20,850 nt of DNA from a virus. The notes below the pieces were generated by a model. That model worked only from the letters and a program-made list of their open reading frames with translations. It was not told the DNA's origin and made no database searches. The position numbers and the translations under genes are program-made. The stretch spans positions 1 to 20,850 of the IMG/VR virus record IMGVR_UViG_3300020467_000071, one strand, 5' to 3'. Shown here piece by piece: positions 13,309 through 20,850 of this stretch (within the stretch, counting starts at the first letter, position 1; each line of letters opens with the position of its first letter).

Positions 13309-13629
13309 TTATACTGCTTGTTCAAGGCCATAAACACTAACACTAGTATCAGCAGTTGAGACGTATACTACAACTTGTTTACCAGCTTGAAGTGCTATAC
13401 CAGTTCTCTCTACAACTCCTTTAGCAGGAACTGTAACATCATACTCAACCCACTCCGCAGTTGATGGAGTAGCACTTGCTGCTAACGCAATTCTCACATC
13501 AACAGGGTTAGATCCTGAACGATTAAGAACGTTTATATTAACAACAGAAAGAGTTGACGCAGGAACTGTATAAACAGAAGTATCAGTACTAGCAGAAGGG
13601 GAAGCTTGCCCCAATATTCCAGATGCCAT
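13309..13629 (-). CDS. Single beta-domain structural protein
   Basis: A protein of 106 residues that corresponds to one copy of the domain found twice in the fibre protein at 1771-3222. It has VNINVLNRSGSNPVDVRIALA, then EWVEYDVTVPAKGVVERTGI, LQAGKQVVVYVS and a closing VSVYGLE, matching the strand order and the EYVEYSKRI...PGQTYTRTDI...L-x-x-GQ pattern there. It is likely a small virion decoration or fibre-connector protein. A late promoter lies 25 bases upstream and it is the first gene of that transcript. Confidence 0.7.
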   Translation of the reverse strand: MASGILGQASPSASTDTSVYTVPASTLSVVNINVLNRSGSNPVDVRIALAASATPSTAEWVEYDVTVPAKGVVERTGIALQAGKQVVVYVSTADTSVSVYGLEQAV

Positions 13630-13653
13630 TTTTAAAAGATGTTCCTTTTCTTG

Positions 13654-13661
13654 TATTTATA
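13654..13661 (-). promoter_or_regulatory. T4-type late promoter TATAAATA
   Basis: An exact TATAAATA on the minus strand, 25 bases before the ATG at 13629, in the 44-base gap after the 1327-residue fibre gene. Confidence 0.75.
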
Positions 13662-13673
13662 AAGAAGATATCA

Positions 13674-16600
13674 TTAACTGTTTCCAGCCATGAAGAATGT
13701 GTTAACGTCTGAGTGGTACTTAGCAGTAGCAATTCCAGCATTAGCACGGCTCACTGCGTCTGCTAATGCTCCAGTTGTTTGTACACCAACATATGTTCTA
13801 ACTGCTGCCTGAGTTGGAACCTTACTATTACTATTCTGTGATAGTGTTCCATCAGTTGAGAATTCATCAATTGAAGCACCTAACTGAGCACCAATTGAAC
13901 CCAATCTCAATGAAGTTAGACCAGATAGATCGAACGCACTAGCATTCAATGTTGCGGAACCAGTTGCCTGGTTAACACGGAAGTACTTACCAACCCTGAA
14001 GTTACCATCTTGGTCAGTTGAAACATAAAATACACGTCCAGGGAATCCTTCAGTAATTTCTTGTGATTGAACAGCATCTACCTTTGGAACATCTGGCCAA
14101 TTAGTTGTTGATGTTCCACCAGTACCAACCTGTAAGAAGTCATGACCTGTTAGTCTTGCCTGACTGTAAAGGTAACGAACCTTCATGTTCTGTTCATCAA
14201 AACACTTAGCAGCTTTCTGTTCAACAAGTGTTAGAACAGTAATACCAGTAGTATCAGTTGATAATCCAGTTATCTTAATAAATTCATTATCAATCTTATA
14301 GAAATCATTCTCAATGAATGGAGTAGAAGTTACAACTCTTGCTTGTGTAGCAATTCCAGTAAAGTCTTTCCAAACTTCAACACTATTAATTAAATTAGTT
14401 GTTGCTCCGATTGAAGTAATCTTATCACCAATATTATATGCTACAGCAGAACCAGCACCATCTTGTGCCCTTGCTACCACCATCTGTGTTGCTGAGTTAA
14501 TGCTTTGAACTTTCATCAACTCGTAACCACTAGCAGCAGGTCCTAAAGCATACTCACCAGGAGCAAATCCAGTAATAGTATTAACGTTAATTGTAGTATC
14601 ACCAGAAGCAACTGGAGTCAAGAATGTTGCCTCACCATCTTGAACTGGATAATGTGTAAATGCCTTACTTCCACCAGTATGAGCAGCACCAGAGGTTGAC
14701 CATTGTCCCCTATCAATATCTAATGTTCCACGTCCATCAGCACCAGTCTGACTTACACCATCAACCACGAATGTAAATGGATCAGCACCAGTAATTGTAG
14801 TGTTATTATATCCACCATTACCAGATCCAGTAACAAATTCAACACTACCATTAGGTAATAGTGTAGGTGAAGTACTTAATCCAGAACAAACTAACGCAAA
14901 TCCAGACTGACCTCTATTAGCATCAGTGTTATTAATTAATGTTGCTGTAGTACCATTTGTCAAACCTGTTATAGTTTCATTCTGAACAAATCCAGTACCA
15001 ACACCAGCAGGACCAGCAGTAATCAATGAATAGAACAACTGATTTTTATTACCACCCTGAATTGAGTTGATATAACCTATTGCTTCTGATGTTCCACCTC
15101 TAATTCTTTCACCAACAGCAAAGTCATAAGGGTCACTACCATCGCCACCAACTACTTTAGTATCTTTATCAAATTCTACAATCAATCCTTCAATTTGACC
15201 TGCTCTATGCTTCTCTTGCTGGTTGAATCCAGAACTTACAATACCATAATTACCCCATGAACTGTTTCCAGCAAGAGATCTTATTCTACCACCACGAGTA
15301 GCACAATAAGAAACATGACAATAGTAAGTAAAGGATGAAACTAATTCAGAAGCACCATTATTAGTAACCCAGAATGCTACACCATCATCATGTATCTGAG
15401 TGAAGGAGTCCATAACAATTGATTTGTTAGATGGAGTAGGACCATCATCAGCAAACTGTCTATGAACATTACCATCTACAATTGCTCCAATACCGCCAAC
15501 TGATTTAGCAGAACAGTTTGAAACATATGGAGATTTAACAATAGGTGTTTCTGGGTTTAATGCCACAAACGTTCCTTTAATTGTTGCGTTATTAAGATCC
15601 TCTGGAGATGCAGTGAATGTTAATGATGTAGAAGATACAGTTTGACTCTTATCAACCTCTGCGGTAGAAGCATCAGTAACGTTAATAACTTTTGTTCCAG
15701 CAGCAACACCAACACCAGTTACAGTAGTTCCAACCAAATCAGGGAAGAACTCCGTACCTGTTATAATAGTATCACTAATGGATGCTGTTGTAGTAAGGGC
15801 AACTCCTGCCTTAACAAAACCAGTCATACCTTCCATTAGAAGGTCCTTCAACATAGTTTTGTCACTCATAAAGAACATTACTGATTCAGCATTTGATCTT
15901 TGTTCTATAGAATCGATGTTAACATCAGTTGCTCCATTCTCATAAGTATCAGATGTTGTCCACAATCCACCAGAAATTGGTCTGATATGTACTTTCTTCT
16001 CAGAATAATCAGTATACAAAATACTAGCACATTTAGTTCCAGCACCATTAAAGATAGAAGAACCATAAGAAACGTATGGTTTTGCTTTTGTAATGGAATT
16101 AGGATTAGCACTTACAAATGTATGAGCATTACTATTACTAATAGGAGTGCCTGGTGAAGAGTTAACATTGACTGTAATTGTAGTCGATGTTATAGCACTA
16201 ATTCTTAATTTTTGATCATAGGCATAATCAGCACCACTAGTTGTATTAGCACCTGCTGCTCTTGGATATTGTTTCTGAGCAGCAGATCCAGTAGCACCAC
16301 CAAAATTACAACTAAAGGTAATAGATTCTGTAGCAATGTTAATGAAGTCATTAACATTTAAGTTATGAAGTCCAATAGTTAAAGTTAAATCACCAGTTGA
16401 AGTACTATAACTAGCAAAACTAGGAGACCATGTTGATTGTGGTACAGAACTTAAACTTAAAACTTGATAATGAGCATCTCCTGCAGCAGCTACAATCTTT
16501 GATGTTCTTAAGTTGTCTCCAACAATTGAGACCTCATTCGGAACAACAATAGGTAAATTCTCTTCATAAGTACCAGCTTTTACATAAATTGTTGCTGGTC

Positions 16601-17657
16601 CAGTAACAATACCACAGGCATGTTTAAGAGTAGCAAATGATCTACTAATATTTTCTCCACTATTATTATCATTACCCTCTTCAGTTACATAGAAAACTGG
16701 GTGAGTAACACTATTATTTTCCCATCCAGGTACACCAGAAGAACTAATTGTAAGTGACTGTCCATTTGTTCCAGCTGGTAATCTTGCAGAACCAGTGGTG
16801 TAATAGACCATATCACCTTCGGTGGTCATCACATTGGTTGCTGCACCTTCCGCTACAACATCCCAAAATTCACCGATAGCATCCGTTGAAGGATCTTGGT
16901 TTGTACTACCAGCAGTAGCAACACCAATATAACTATTACTTAATCTCTTTACAACATCTCCTAGTTGATATGTTGTACTATTATTCCACGCACCTTTCCA
17001 ATTAAATCCTTTAGTAACTAAACTCCACTTAGAAGTATCTGTTGGAACAGTACCCGTGCTAGTAGAGATAGCAACATAACTATTTCCACCCCACTGTACA
17101 ACATTACCTTGGGTATAATCTGTTGCAACATCATAATATCCTACAACACTGAAACCAGTTGTTAGAATATCCCAATCCGCAGCTAGATTAAGAGATGGTA
17201 TTTTATTTGAATGCTGACTTGTAGCAACATAAGTATATCCACCATATGCTACAACGTCACCAACCTGATACTCTGTCGCAGAATCCCAAGTATCTTCATA
17301 ATTAAATGATTGTAAATATTCTTCTAAAGTAGCAGCATTTGTACTATCAAAAGTACTTGTACTAAAACCTGCTTTTACTCTATAATGTGTATTACCATAC
17401 TTAACTACATCATTAACTTTATACCAAGCACCTGATATCCAGTCACCTTTACTTGCGATACCTTCTGTATGTAAGGACCAGTTAGCAGTTATATCGCTAG
17501 AATAAAAGAGATTTTCGTCCGTTGTAGAAGTATGGTTTGCCTTACATACGTAAGTATTAGCACCATACTTAACAATGTCATCAATGACATATGCAGTTGA
17601 TACTGTCCAATTACCTCTCCAATTAAACTTTAGCCTCCCAAGTCTAAATTCAGCCAT
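13674..17657 (-). CDS. Large multidomain tail-fibre protein with five N-terminal CBM-like modules
   Basis: A protein of 1327 residues. The first 270 or so residues contain five tandem modules of about 50 residues, each with the pattern W-x(6-8)-Y-x(2)-(G/D)DVVKYG-x(3)-Y, for example RGNWTVSTAYVIDDIVKYGANTY and KGAWNNSTTYQLGDVVKR. This resembles carbohydrate-binding modules of family 5/12 (chitin-binding type), so host-surface glycan binding is likely. A right-handed beta-helix-like region follows (FYVTEEGNDNNSG, SRSFATLKHACGIV, IYVKAGTYEENLPI, EVSIVGDNLRTSKIV), then a long beta-rich shaft and a C-terminus with PTQAAVRTYVGVQ. Large proteins of this type are virion structural proteins in T4-like marine phages. 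AGGAG precedes the ATG. Confidence 0.82.
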   Translation of the reverse strand: MAEFRLGRLKFNWRGNWTVSTAYVIDDIVKYGANTYVCKANHTSTTDENLFYSSDITANWSLHTEGIASKGDWISGAWYKVNDVVKYGNTHYRVKAGFSTSTFDSTNAATLEEYLQSFNYEDTWDSATEYQVGDVVAYGGYTYVATSQHSNKIPSLNLAADWDILTTGFSVVGYYDVATDYTQGNVVQWGGNSYVAISTSTGTVPTDTSKWSLVTKGFNWKGAWNNSTTYQLGDVVKRLSNSYIGVATAGSTNQDPSTDAIGEFWDVVAEGAATNVMTTEGDMVYYTTGSARLPAGTNGQSLTISSSGVPGWENNSVTHPVFYVTEEGNDNNSGENISRSFATLKHACGIVTGPATIYVKAGTYEENLPIVVPNEVSIVGDNLRTSKIVAAAGDAHYQVLSLSSVPQSTWSPSFASYSTSTGDLTLTIGLHNLNVNDFINIATESITFSCNFGGATGSAAQKQYPRAAGANTTSGADYAYDQKLRISAITSTTITVNVNSSPGTPISNSNAHTFVSANPNSITKAKPYVSYGSSIFNGAGTKCASILYTDYSEKKVHIRPISGGLWTTSDTYENGATDVNIDSIEQRSNAESVMFFMSDKTMLKDLLMEGMTGFVKAGVALTTTASISDTIITGTEFFPDLVGTTVTGVGVAAGTKVINVTDASTAEVDKSQTVSSTSLTFTASPEDLNNATIKGTFVALNPETPIVKSPYVSNCSAKSVGGIGAIVDGNVHRQFADDGPTPSNKSIVMDSFTQIHDDGVAFWVTNNGASELVSSFTYYCHVSYCATRGGRIRSLAGNSSWGNYGIVSSGFNQQEKHRAGQIEGLIVEFDKDTKVVGGDGSDPYDFAVGERIRGGTSEAIGYINSIQGGNKNQLFYSLITAGPAGVGTGFVQNETITGLTNGTTATLINNTDANRGQSGFALVCSGLSTSPTLLPNGSVEFVTGSGNGGYNNTTITGADPFTFVVDGVSQTGADGRGTLDIDRGQWSTSGAAHTGGSKAFTHYPVQDGEATFLTPVASGDTTINVNTITGFAPGEYALGPAASGYELMKVQSINSATQMVVARAQDGAGSAVAYNIGDKITSIGATTNLINSVEVWKDFTGIATQARVVTSTPFIENDFYKIDNEFIKITGLSTDTTGITVLTLVEQKAAKCFDEQNMKVRYLYSQARLTGHDFLQVGTGGTSTTNWPDVPKVDAVQSQEITEGFPGRVFYVSTDQDGNFRVGKYFRVNQATGSATLNASAFDLSGLTSLRLGSIGAQLGASIDEFSTDGTLSQNSNSKVPTQAAVRTYVGVQTTGALADAVSRANAGIATAKYHSDVNTFFMAGNS

Positions 17658-17671
17658 TGTTTTTTAATCTC

Positions 17672-18043
17672 CTATTTTGGTCCTGCGGAATAATCATGAT
17701 CACCAAATTTTACAACTAAGTACCCATCGTCATCAATATGATAGGAGGTTCTCCTAAAATCAAATCGGAACTGTTGGTATTTATCTTGAATATGATTTGT
17801 ATAAGTCTTCTCTTCAGTGGTTTCTTCTACATAATCAACACCATCTAAAAAGTCTGGATATTGTGTTCCATCTAAACGATGAAAATCAGCAACATATCCA
17901 GGTTCAGTACTTTTAACCTTAGTATATCTCAACATGCCATCGGCATCTCTTCTTAGAGCATGAACATAAAAATTATTTTGCTGAGATACTAAAAGACCCC
18001 CACCTGCGGTGGAGCTAACGCTCTCGCTCAAAAACATTGTCAT
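17672..18043 (-). CDS. Small conserved structural-cluster protein
   Basis: A protein of 123 residues (MTMFLSESVSS at the start). It has an aromatic and acidic middle (RYTKVKSTEPGYVADFHRLDG, QYPDFLDGVDYVEE) and the end RRTSYHIDDDGYLVVKFGDHDYSAG. It looks like a conserved small protein of marine T4-like phages near large fibre genes; no function is assigned. It overlaps the upstream fibre gene by four bases (ATGA), and GGAGGG lies shortly before the start. The next gene, for the 1327-residue fibre, begins 14 bases after its stop. Confidence 0.65.
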   Translation of the reverse strand: MTMFLSESVSSTAGGGLLVSQQNNFYVHALRRDADGMLRYTKVKSTEPGYVADFHRLDGTQYPDFLDGVDYVEETTEEKTYTNHIQDKYQQFRFDFRRTSYHIDDDGYLVVKFGDHDYSAGPK

Positions 18044-18747
18044 GCAAATACCCTCCAGTAAGTATTATTCCAAACTAATTTTACAGCAGCACCTGCGAGA
18101 TCACATGCTAATGGGGAATCAATCACGCCTTCATAATTCTTAAACTGCTCATTATTTGGAGTTGCAACCATAAGATTATTTATGTCCCAAGTAGATTCAG
18201 CATCATGAAGTTCTACAAAATCTCCACTCTGTTTATTAGAAGGAAGAGTTACTGTAAAAGATCCTGATGTTGTATTGGCAGCATAACTTGTGTTTTTAAG
18301 TAACGTAGTACCAGAAGTTAATAATGTAAGAGATGGTACTGTAGCATCTACTGATAAAGAAAGGTTGTTAAAATCAACAACAAGAGTAGTACCATACCCA
18401 GTAAGACTAAGTCCAGCACCAACAAAATTAATATCAGTATAACCTACACCAATTCTTGGATCAATTATACCTGAATGTGGATTAAGTCCTGTTGATCCAA
18501 TACCAATACCACCACCAGGATTAAATTGAACACCATCCTGATAAAGATTTCCACGAAAATCAATATCTTGTGCAACAGTTAATCCACCACCTACATAAAC
18601 ATCTCCTCTTACATCGAGTTTATATAATGGATTTGTTGTTCCAATACCAACATAAGGTGTTGATGAAGTGGTAATAGCAATACTACCAGTGTTGTCATCA
18701 ACAACTACAAACGAACCAAGTTGAGAAAATTCCCTGTTTCTTGCCAT
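18040..18747 (-). CDS. Tail-fibre-like structural protein
   Basis: A protein of 235 residues. It contains PYVGIGTTNPLYKLDVRGDVYVGGGLTV, a motif of phage fibre and tail-spike proteins in which the 'IGTTNP-x-LDV-G' repeat precedes trimeric shafts or intramolecular chaperone domains. A beta-rich part follows (GFTVTLPSNKQSGDF-like segment, DLAGAAVKLVWNNTYWRVFA end). It is probably a fibre or baseplate-associated protein. A variant late promoter GATAAATA lies 20 bases upstream. It overlaps the next gene by four bases. Confidence 0.7.
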   Translation of the reverse strand: MARNREFSQLGSFVVVDDNTGSIAITTSSTPYVGIGTTNPLYKLDVRGDVYVGGGLTVAQDIDFRGNLYQDGVQFNPGGGIGIGSTGLNPHSGIIDPRIGVGYTDINFVGAGLSLTGYGTTLVVDFNNLSLSVDATVPSLTLLTSGTTLLKNTSYAANTTSGSFTVTLPSNKQSGDFVELHDAESTWDINNLMVATPNNEQFKNYEGVIDSPLACDLAGAAVKLVWNNTYWRVFA

Positions 18748-18766
18748 CTATTAACTACTTTTTACT

Positions 18767-18774
18767 TATTTATC
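18767..18774 (-). promoter_or_regulatory. T4-type late promoter GATAAATA
   Basis: GATAAATA on the minus strand, 20 bases before the ATG at 18747, in the 31-base gap after the glycine-rich/LamG gene. The same GATAAATA variant sits before the fibre gene at 1771-3222. Confidence 0.65.
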
Positions 18775-18778
18775 ACAA

Positions 18779-20662
18779 TTAATTAAAAGGGTTATCAGTA
18801 GAAGCAACTGGAGCATCATTTTGTACCACTGTTCCACTAACACCTAAATTACCAGTTCCCCAATATGCTGTATTAAGAACTGATGAATTATGATCTAACA
18901 ATACTGTACCTGTAATCTCAGATAAAGGTTGTTCTGAAGGTGTGAAGTTATTAGTATAACGAGCAACACCTTTTAAAATACGAAGGTTAGACATATATCC
19001 ATGAATATTATAGTTAGTAACATTGGACCAATTTCCAACTCTTACAGTAGTGGTATCAGTATCATTCATACTTGTAGTATAAGTTCCTCTACTTATTCCA
19101 TTTTTAAAATAAGTAACTGAATTACTATTATTATTTTTAACAAAAGCATGATGTACCCATACACCCTGATCTAAAGCATTAACTGTTGTTGTGAATTTAA
19201 TGCTACCACTTTCGATCCATACCAATTTACCACCAGTAGAATCTGCCTGAATAGCCCAAACTTGAGATAGTAAAGGACTTGCCTCATATCCCTCAACAAA
19301 AACAGCAAATGGAACTTGAGTAGATGGTGAAGACTTAAACCAAAATTCAACAGTAAAATTACCAGTACCCATCGTAAAGTTATTAGATATTCCTGGAGTA
19401 TAATCAAAATAATCATTAGTAGTATTACCTCTAAAGAAGGTACTTTTCTTACCATCAAGTAAAGGGAATCCACCACCTATCAAATAAGGAGTTCCCCAAG
19501 CAATAGCAACTCCACCATCACCACCATCACCACCAACCTCACCAGTACCTATACTTGTATCATTACCAGTTGTAACATCTTGTCTAACAACAGTCGGTAG
19601 TTTTGTTTGCCCAAAAACAGTTTGTAACACTCCAGTCCCATCAAGTTTATATTCCAAAGTTTGTCCTGGATAATTACTAGTTCCACTTGCTGTACTGATT
19701 ACACTAAGGTATGTAAGTTTCGCATAACCAGCTTGACTAGTTCTAAAAGCAATATTACTAATTGTTATCTCTGGTCCATTATAAAGTGTGGTTCCTGATA
19801 ATGTTCCATTTGCATTTGGCCAATTCCACCATCCAGCAGCAGGACTACCACCAGAACCTAAATTATATCCAATCTCAGATTGAAAATCACCACCTATATT
19901 AACGACACTAATATTTGTTAGAGGAGGATCAAAAACTATTTTTGTATCATTACTTCCAGCACCAGGTTTTAAATCGATATAATCATTACCAGTTCCAGGA
20001 TAAAAAACATAACCTACTGGATTTAATGAACATCCACCACCTCCACCAGATAGTCCACCAGTTCCACCAACACCACTAACACCATTAACACCATTAGCAC
20101 CAGTTTGATTTGGAATTACGGAAGATCCACCACCACCATCACCTGTAGTAAGACCAACAATACTAAATTCTCCAGCACGAGGTGAAGATTTATATACTTG
20201 TCCTGTAGTACTATGTGCAGAATTTGAAGTATTTGAATTACCACCCTGAATTATTTTACCATTACCAAAATTATAAACACCAATACCACCAAAAGCAGTA
20301 TTACCAATACCACTACTTCCCCCGTAAGATGTTAAAATATATTCTCCAGTCTGTCTTCTTACATAACTATCCCCACCAGTATGAGCAATACCTGTAGAAG
20401 ATTCACCAGTTCCAGCAGTACCTACACGAATAGAAAGTACTTCTCCAGGAGATACCGAAACATTATCACTCCAAACTAATCCACCACCGCCACCACCAGC
20501 TACTCCAGTATCTCTCTGCCCTCCACCACCAGCACCAATAGCCATGATGGAAAGTTCTGTCTGACCAGGCGGAACTATAAAATTAAAATCTCCTGGAGAT
20601 TCATATGTTTCATATCCAGGTGGTACTACTCCTAGTACCATTAATGCTTGTTGTATTGCCAT
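18779..20662 (-). CDS. Glycine-rich tail-fibre protein with LamG-like C-terminal domain
   Basis: A protein of 627 residues. About residues 1-390 are glycine-rich and repeat-like (IMAIGAGGGGQRD, AGGGGGGLVWSDNVSVSPGE, TGDGGGGSS, LSGGGGGCS, ending in GEVGGDGGDGGVAIAWGTP). About 400-610 form a concanavalin A/LamG-like sandwich: FTVEFWFKSSPS, then WAIQADSTGGKLVWIE, GVWVHHAFVKNNNSNSVTYFKNG, and YMSNLRILKGVARYTNNFTPS. The LamG strands (EFW, W-HHAFV, F-NG, I-NLRI) are distinct and point to glycan or surface recognition. The start MAIQQALMVLG lies directly after the stop of another Gly-rich gene. It is a virion fibre or adhesin by inference. Confidence 0.78.
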   Translation of the reverse strand: MAIQQALMVLGVVPPGYETYESPGDFNFIVPPGQTELSIMAIGAGGGGQRDTGVAGGGGGGLVWSDNVSVSPGEVLSIRVGTAGTGESSTGIAHTGGDSYVRRQTGEYILTSYGGSSGIGNTAFGGIGVYNFGNGKIIQGGNSNTSNSAHSTTGQVYKSSPRAGEFSIVGLTTGDGGGGSSVIPNQTGANGVNGVSGVGGTGGLSGGGGGCSLNPVGYVFYPGTGNDYIDLKPGAGSNDTKIVFDPPLTNISVVNIGGDFQSEIGYNLGSGGSPAAGWWNWPNANGTLSGTTLYNGPEITISNIAFRTSQAGYAKLTYLSVISTASGTSNYPGQTLEYKLDGTGVLQTVFGQTKLPTVVRQDVTTGNDTSIGTGEVGGDGGDGGVAIAWGTPYLIGGGFPLLDGKKSTFFRGNTTNDYFDYTPGISNNFTMGTGNFTVEFWFKSSPSTQVPFAVFVEGYEASPLLSQVWAIQADSTGGKLVWIESGSIKFTTTVNALDQGVWVHHAFVKNNNSNSVTYFKNGISRGTYTTSMNDTDTTTVRVGNWSNVTNYNIHGYMSNLRILKGVARYTNNFTPSEQPLSEITGTVLLDHNSSVLNTAYWGTGNLGVSGTVVQNDAPVASTDNPFN

Positions 20663-20665
20663 ATC

Positions 20666-20850
20666 TTATATATCTCCAGTGTTTGTATTTGGAAATTCTC
20701 TACCAGAACCCCAGATAATTCTTACAGCACCATGACCACCATCAGCACCATTATAAGCATGATAAGGTGGTGATGAGAACTGAGATCCTCCACCACCTCC
20801 TCCACCACCATAGGTGGCTCCAAGTCTTTGACCTTGATATCCTAATCCCA
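20666..20850 (-). CDS. Partial glycine-rich tail-fibre protein (C-terminus)
   Basis: A gene entering from the right edge; the last 60 codons are in the window and end at the TAA at 20666-20668. The visible protein has LGATYGGGGGGGG (an eight-Gly run), then GADGGHGAVRIIWGSGREFP and NTNTGDI. A Gly-rich stretch followed by GAVRIIWG-x-GR-x-FP is a C-terminal hallmark of glycine-rich fibre proteins in marine T4-like phages. Only three bases separate its stop from the next ATG. The start and full length are outside the window. Confidence 0.75.
   Translation of the reverse strand, partial: GLGYQGQRLGATYGGGGGGGGSQFSSPPYHAYNGADGGHGAVRIIWGSGREFPNTNTGDI

Noticed and set aside
17778-17785. GATAAATA on the minus strand inside the 123-residue gene
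   Set aside because: It is made of the Asp-Lys-Tyr codons of that protein and lies about 120 bases before the large fibre gene; it may be chance, so it was not listed as a promoter.
18175-18182. CATAAATA on the minus strand inside the fibre gene at 18040-18747
   Set aside because: It is inside a coding region and not close to any downstream start; probably chance in AT-rich DNA.
18779-20850. CRISPR-like or satellite appearance of repeated CCACCA/ACCACC
   Set aside because: The repeats are Gly codons read on the minus strand (GGT/GGA), irregular in spacing and in frame with Gly-rich fibre proteins.

Overview
The window looks like part of a T4-like marine myovirus genome, most probably a cyanophage of Prochlorococcus or Synechococcus. 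The evidence is the AT-rich base composition, tightly packed and overlapping genes, copies of the T4-type late promoter (TATAAATA/GATAAATA, seen as TATTTATA/TATTTATC on the + strand), a small glutaredoxin, and long glycine-rich tail-fibre-like proteins of the kind found in marine T4-like phages. No photosynthesis gene, tRNA, integrase or CRISPR is present, so the host is not proven; a related T4-like phage of another marine bacterium (for example SAR11) remains possible.

Layout. (1) Positions 1-168 are non-coding or hold the end of an unknown gene, with a terminator for the minus strand. (2) Positions 169-1720, minus strand: glutaredoxin, a small one-helix membrane protein with its own late promoter, a lysine-tailed conserved protein and a small conserved protein with a basic C-terminus. 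(3) Positions 1771-3222, minus strand: a tail-fibre-like structural gene with a late promoter. (4) Positions 3254-10010 form a carbohydrate island. Two genes lie on the plus strand: an HldD-type ADP-heptose epimerase and a 2OG-Fe(II) oxygenase. They converge on a seven-gene minus-strand operon: GT9-like glycosyltransferase, NodU/TobZ-type O-carbamoyltransferase, HldE-type nucleotidyltransferase, HldE-type heptose kinase, small HAD phosphatase, second 2OG-Fe(II) oxygenase and cupin. (5) Positions 10101-20850, all minus strand, hold virion or tail-fibre-like genes: two paralogous cysteine-rich proteins on either side of a possible tail-fibre assembly chaperone, small structural proteins, a 1327-residue multidomain fibre with five N-terminal carbohydrate-binding-like modules, further fibre proteins, and a glycine-rich plus LamG-like protein.

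How it fits together. The structural genes are preceded by T4-type late promoters. The sugar operon is preceded by a near-perfect sigma-70 promoter (TTGACT, 17-base spacer, TATAAT), which points to early expression from host polymerase. Together the sugar genes encode the kinase, adenylyltransferase and epimerase steps of ADP-L-glycero-D-manno-heptose synthesis, a HAD enzyme that could supply the missing phosphatase step, a transferase of the heptosyltransferase superfamily, and a carbamoyltransferase that could decorate the sugar. The best candidate for a poorly described system here is this early-expressed, phage-encoded heptose/carbamoyl-sugar pathway with two dioxygenases, set between two tail-fibre gene blocks. 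Its target (host surface, virion or another acceptor) cannot be told from sequence. The cysteine-rich fibre paralogs, with about 7 and 9 percent Cys, are the second notable feature.
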